Below, in pieces: positions 5,826 through 7,894 of a stretch of DNA of 7,894 bases (its first letter is position 1; each line of letters starts with the position of its first letter). A program made the position numbers and the translations under genes. Source of the DNA: Acidobacteriaceae bacterium (GTDB taxonomy: Bacteria; Acidobacteriota; Terriglobia; Terriglobales; Acidobacteriaceae); the NCBI GenBank assembly GCA_030040395.1, contig JASHTU010000476.1, positions 1 through 7,894 on the forward strand, given 5' to 3'. A model generated the notes under the pieces. The model saw only the letters and a program-made list of their open reading frames with translations. It had not been told where the DNA came from and searched no databases.

Positions 5826-6218
5826 TCAGGGCCGGGCAATCATGACTTCAGTGGCTTTGATGAGCGCCACGGCCGCATCGCCGGGCCGCAAACCCAGTTC
5901 GCGAATGGCGTCGGCGGTAATGATCGCGGTGACGCGCTGATTGCCGACCGACAAGACCACTTTGGCGAGCAGACCTTCCACGGCGATTTCGGCGACGGCG
6001 CCGAGGAGCTGGTTGCGTCCGCTGATGCGGGCCGAGCCGGCGGAGGCGCCGGATGAGGGCAGAAACTCCTCGAGCGCATCGGCGGGTACGCGGTGGTGGC
6101 CGCCCGGAGTCTTCACGGTGCGGATGCGACCCGCGAGGATCCAGTGCTTGAGCGCCGGGTAGCTCATACCGAGTTTCTCCGCCGCCTGGCGCGGCGTGAG
6201 GAGCGTGGGAGAGCTCAT
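5826..6218 (-). CDS. HTH plus TOBE (Mop) domain transcriptional regulator
   Basis: The 130-residue protein starts at ATG 6218 (MSSPTLLTPRQ). Residues 6-52 form a MerR/excisionase-type helix-turn-helix: LLTPRQAAEKLGMSYPALKH, then WILAGRIRTVKTPGGHHRV. Residues 64-128 form a single TOBE/Mop domain: ISGRNQLLGAVAEI, AKVVLSVGNQRVTAIITADA, then ELGLRPGDAAVALIKATEVM. Mop domains bind molybdate or tungstate, so the protein may be a metal-oxyanion sensor controlling transport or storage genes. No modABC or molybdoenzyme gene is in the window, so the ligand and targets are inferred. The ribosome binding site is poor (GGGGG 14 bases from the ATG). GTG 6254 and GTG 6290 are in frame and cannot be excluded; the latter would translate through the direct repeats at 6265-6289. 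The gene diverges from the pyrophosphatase. Confidence 0.85.
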   Translation of the reverse strand: MSSPTLLTPRQAAEKLGMSYPALKHWILAGRIRTVKTPGGHHRVPADALEEFLPSSGASAGSARISGRNQLLGAVAEIAVEGLLAKVVLSVGNQRVTAIITADAIRELGLRPGDAAVALIKATEVMIARP

Positions 6219-6264
6219 GAAAGGTTCGATTTCCCCCTCGTCCGTACTGTACACGGCGCAAGCG

Positions 6265-6289
6265 TGAAGACGCATCTTATGAAGACGCA
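6265..6289. repeat. Two exact 10-base direct repeats, possible operator
   Basis: TGAAGACGCA occurs at 6265-6274 and 6280-6289, separated by TCTTA (period 15). A third degenerate copy (AAGACCGCG, 6291-6299) may follow. They lie upstream of the HTH-TOBE gene. If ACTGTA at 6246-6251 (TACAGT on the minus strand) is its -10, the proximal copy covers the -35 position. This suits autoregulation or activation, but no binding protein is known. Confidence 0.4.
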
Positions 6290-6298
6290 CAAGACCGC

Positions 6299-6312
6299 GT
6301 GACTGGTGTCAC
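6299..6312. promoter_or_regulatory. Palindrome GTGAC-TGGT-GTCAC in the divergent region
   Basis: The 5-base arms are exact inverted copies, and the core reads GTGA-N6-TCAC, the half-site spacing of Crp/Fnr-family sites. It is about 87 bases upstream of the TOBE regulator start and 114 upstream of the GTG at 6426, so it could act on either gene. TCGACA (6313-6318) abuts it and resembles a -35 box, but no matching -10 is at the right distance. Confidence 0.35.
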
Positions 6313-6416
6313 TCGACAGCGGAACGTGCGGATGATAGCCTTCCGGTGGGATTTCCCCGGCATTCAGGGGTCGGGTTTCCGGGGCCGATCATGATTCGGC
6401 TTCATCGTTCAGTTGT

Positions 6417-6590
6417 GGAGGATTTGTGTCAGCACAGCAAGGGTGGGTATGGTTTTTTGTGGGCGTGAGCTTGCTCTCGCTCGTGGCAGCGTGGCGGTTC
6501 GCGCGCCAGGCGCCAGGATCGGATACCGACACAACGGCCAAGCGGCAGATTTCCGCCGAAAGGCGCCGAGCGGGCATTGGAGGACATATG
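6417..6590 (+). other. In-frame upstream extension of the pyrophosphatase, or a short membrane-peptide leader without its own stop
   Basis: GGAGGA (6417-6422) precedes GTG 6426, and this frame continues without a stop into the pyrophosphatase. The 54 codons before ATG 6588 encode MSAQQGWVWFFVGVSLLSLV, then AAWRFARQAPGS and a charged stretch. This predicts one membrane segment followed by a basic linker. It could be a longer N-terminus made from an alternative start, or non-coding leader sequence. The downstream start at 6591 fits the family better. Confidence 0.35.
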
Positions 6591-7894
6591 ATGAGCAACT
6601 TATTTTCGCGGCGCGGGGGAAGATTCGCCAGCGTGATGGCCGCACTGATCCTGCTCAGTAAAGGCACCGCTTTTGCAGCGCCTGTGGAGGCAGCCGGAGG
6701 CGAAGCTAATCTGAAGCTCCCGGATCTGACGCAGGTCCAATTTTTGGGCATCAACGGTCACAGCCTGCTCATGTACGGACCACTCTTTTGCATTTTGGGA
6801 ATGGTTTTTGGCTTCTTCATGTACGTTCACCTGAAGGGCCTGCCGGTGCATCAATCAATGAAGGAAGTGTCGCAGTTGATCTGGGAGACTTGCAAAACCT
6901 ATCTGATCAACCAGGGCAAATTCCTGCTCCTTCTCTGGAGCTTCATTGCGGTCGTCATCCTGGTGTACTTTGCCGTGCTGCTGCGCTTCAGCGCGGCGCG
7001 AGTGGTGATCATCCTAGCGTTCAGCGTGCTGGGTATGGCGGGCAGCTATTTTGTGGCGTGGTTTGGCATCCGGTTGAATACGCTGGCGAATTCGCGCACC
7101 GCGTACGCCGCGCTGGGCGGTAATCCGTATCGCACCTTTTGTGTTCCGCTCAAGTCGGGCATGAGCATCGGCATGATGCTGATCTCGATTGAACTGCTGC
7201 TGATGTTCATCATCATTCTCTTCGTTCCGGGAGACTATGCCGGACCGTGTTTCATCGGCTTTGCCATTGGCGAATCGCTGGGCGCGGCCGTGCTCCGTCT
7301 CGCCGGCGGCATTTTCACCAAGATTGCCGACATCGGCGCCGACCTAATGAAGATCGTGTTCCATGTGAAAGAGGACGATGCCCGCAACCCGGGCGTGATT
7401 GCCGACTGCACGGGAGACAATGCGGGCGATTCGGTGGGCCCCACTGCCGACGGTTTCGAGACGTATGGCGTGGTCCAGGTGGCTCTTATCGCATTCATCA
7501 TGCTGGGCGCGAAGAATGCAGTCATCGGAGTGCAATTACTGGTGTGGCTATTTGCGGTTCGCGTGGCCATGCTGGTGGCTGCCGTTGTGGGCTATTACAT
7601 TAACGGTCTGATCGCCAAGGCGAAGTACGGCAAAGCGCACGATTTCAACTTCGAAGCGCCGCTCACTTCGCTGGTGTGGATCACTTCCGTGGTGACCATT
7701 GCCGTAACCTATCCGGTCACCTATATCCTGCTTTCGAACCTGGGTGGAGATCCCTCGCTCTGGTGGAAACTTGCCACCATCACTTCCTGCGGGACGGTGG
7801 CCGGCGCTCTGATTCCCGAGCTGGTGAAGGTGTTTACATCCACCCACGCGCGCCACGTGCAGGAGGTGGTCGCATCGGCAAGGGAGGGCGGAGC
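6591..7894 (+). CDS. hppA: Membrane-integral ion-pumping pyrophosphatase (runs off the right edge)
   Basis: This enzyme hydrolyses pyrophosphate and pumps H+ and/or Na+ across the membrane. The visible 434 residues start at ATG 6591, with GGAGGA 6 bases upstream; ATG 6588 and GTG 6426 are in frame. Seen: a signal peptide (FASVMAALILLSKGTAFA, cleavage near A29/A30), transmembrane segments at about 62-79, 111-131, 138-160, 192-213, 222-240, 293-313, 316-338 and 362-382, and the catalytic region. That region has K244, D247, D251, E261, D272, D276 and D280 in GIFTKIADIGADL, KEDDARNP and ADCTGDNAGDSVGP, which match the known metal and pyrophosphate ligands. The usual DX7KXE motif is changed and one residue shorter. 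FTSTHARHVQEVVASAREGG (415-434) matches the family's conserved cytoplasmic stretch. The residue that sets K+ dependence lies beyond the window, so the ion subtype is open. Confidence 0.93.
   Translation, partial: MSNLFSRRGGRFASVMAALILLSKGTAFAAPVEAAGGEANLKLPDLTQVQFLGINGHSLLMYGPLFCILGMVFGFFMYVHLKGLPVHQSMKEVSQLIWETCKTYLINQGKFLLLLWSFIAVVILVYFAVLLRFSAARVVIILAFSVLGMAGSYFVAWFGIRLNTLANSRTAYAALGGNPYRTFCVPLKSGMSIGMMLISIELLLMFIIILFVPGDYAGPCFIGFAIGESLGAAVLRLAGGIFTKIADIGADLMKIVFHVKEDDARNPGVIADCTGDNAGDSVGPTADGFETYGVVQVALIAFIMLGAKNAVIGVQLLVWLFAVRVAMLVAAVVGYYINGLIAKAKYGKAHDFNFEAPLTSLVWITSVVTIAVTYPVTYILLSNLGGDPSLWWKLATITSCGTVAGALIPELVKVFTSTHARHVQEVVASAREGG

Overview
The window is GC-rich chromosomal DNA with tightly packed, ordinary bacterial genes. 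Three features suggest a soil-type Acidobacteriota: a secreted S1/P1-type nuclease, a FecR protein with a Trp/Tyr/Gly-rich and Gly-only tail, and a membrane pyrophosphatase with a signal peptide and the ADCTGDNAGDSVGP motif. That assignment is inferred from family recollection, not from a database comparison. No rRNA, tRNA, CRISPR array, transposase or phage gene is visible, and base composition looks uniform.

Layout. Minus strand 559 to 1: the N-terminal part of a membrane-anchored PAS sensor protein that runs off the left edge. Plus strand 887-1831: an exported zinc-dependent S1/P1 nuclease, convergent with a DUF2062 membrane protein on the minus strand (2307-1852). After a 364-base divergent intergenic region carrying imperfect repeats spaced about 21 bases apart come ruvC (2672-3181) and, overlapping its stop codon (ATGA), an unrecognised exported protein (3178-3858). 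Next is a large exported FecR-domain protein (3982-5607), then an inverted-repeat stretch and a strong hairpin terminator. On the minus strand (6218-5826) lies a small HTH-plus-TOBE (molybdate-binding-like) regulator. It diverges from a membrane-integral pyrophosphatase (6591 to the right edge), and the shared 207-base region between the regulator start and an upstream GTG at 6426 holds direct repeats and a palindrome.

How the genes relate. Apart from the ruvC/3178-3858 overlap, nothing indicates one shared pathway. The window mixes housekeeping functions (Holliday junction resolution, pyrophosphate energy coupling) with envelope and exported proteins and two regulators. I do not see a convincing new multi-gene system. 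The points most worth a second look are the two possible starts and variant catalytic loop of the pyrophosphatase, the direct repeats upstream of the TOBE regulator, the phased repeats upstream of ruvC, the unknown gene coupled to ruvC, and two genes whose starts fit leaderless transcription.
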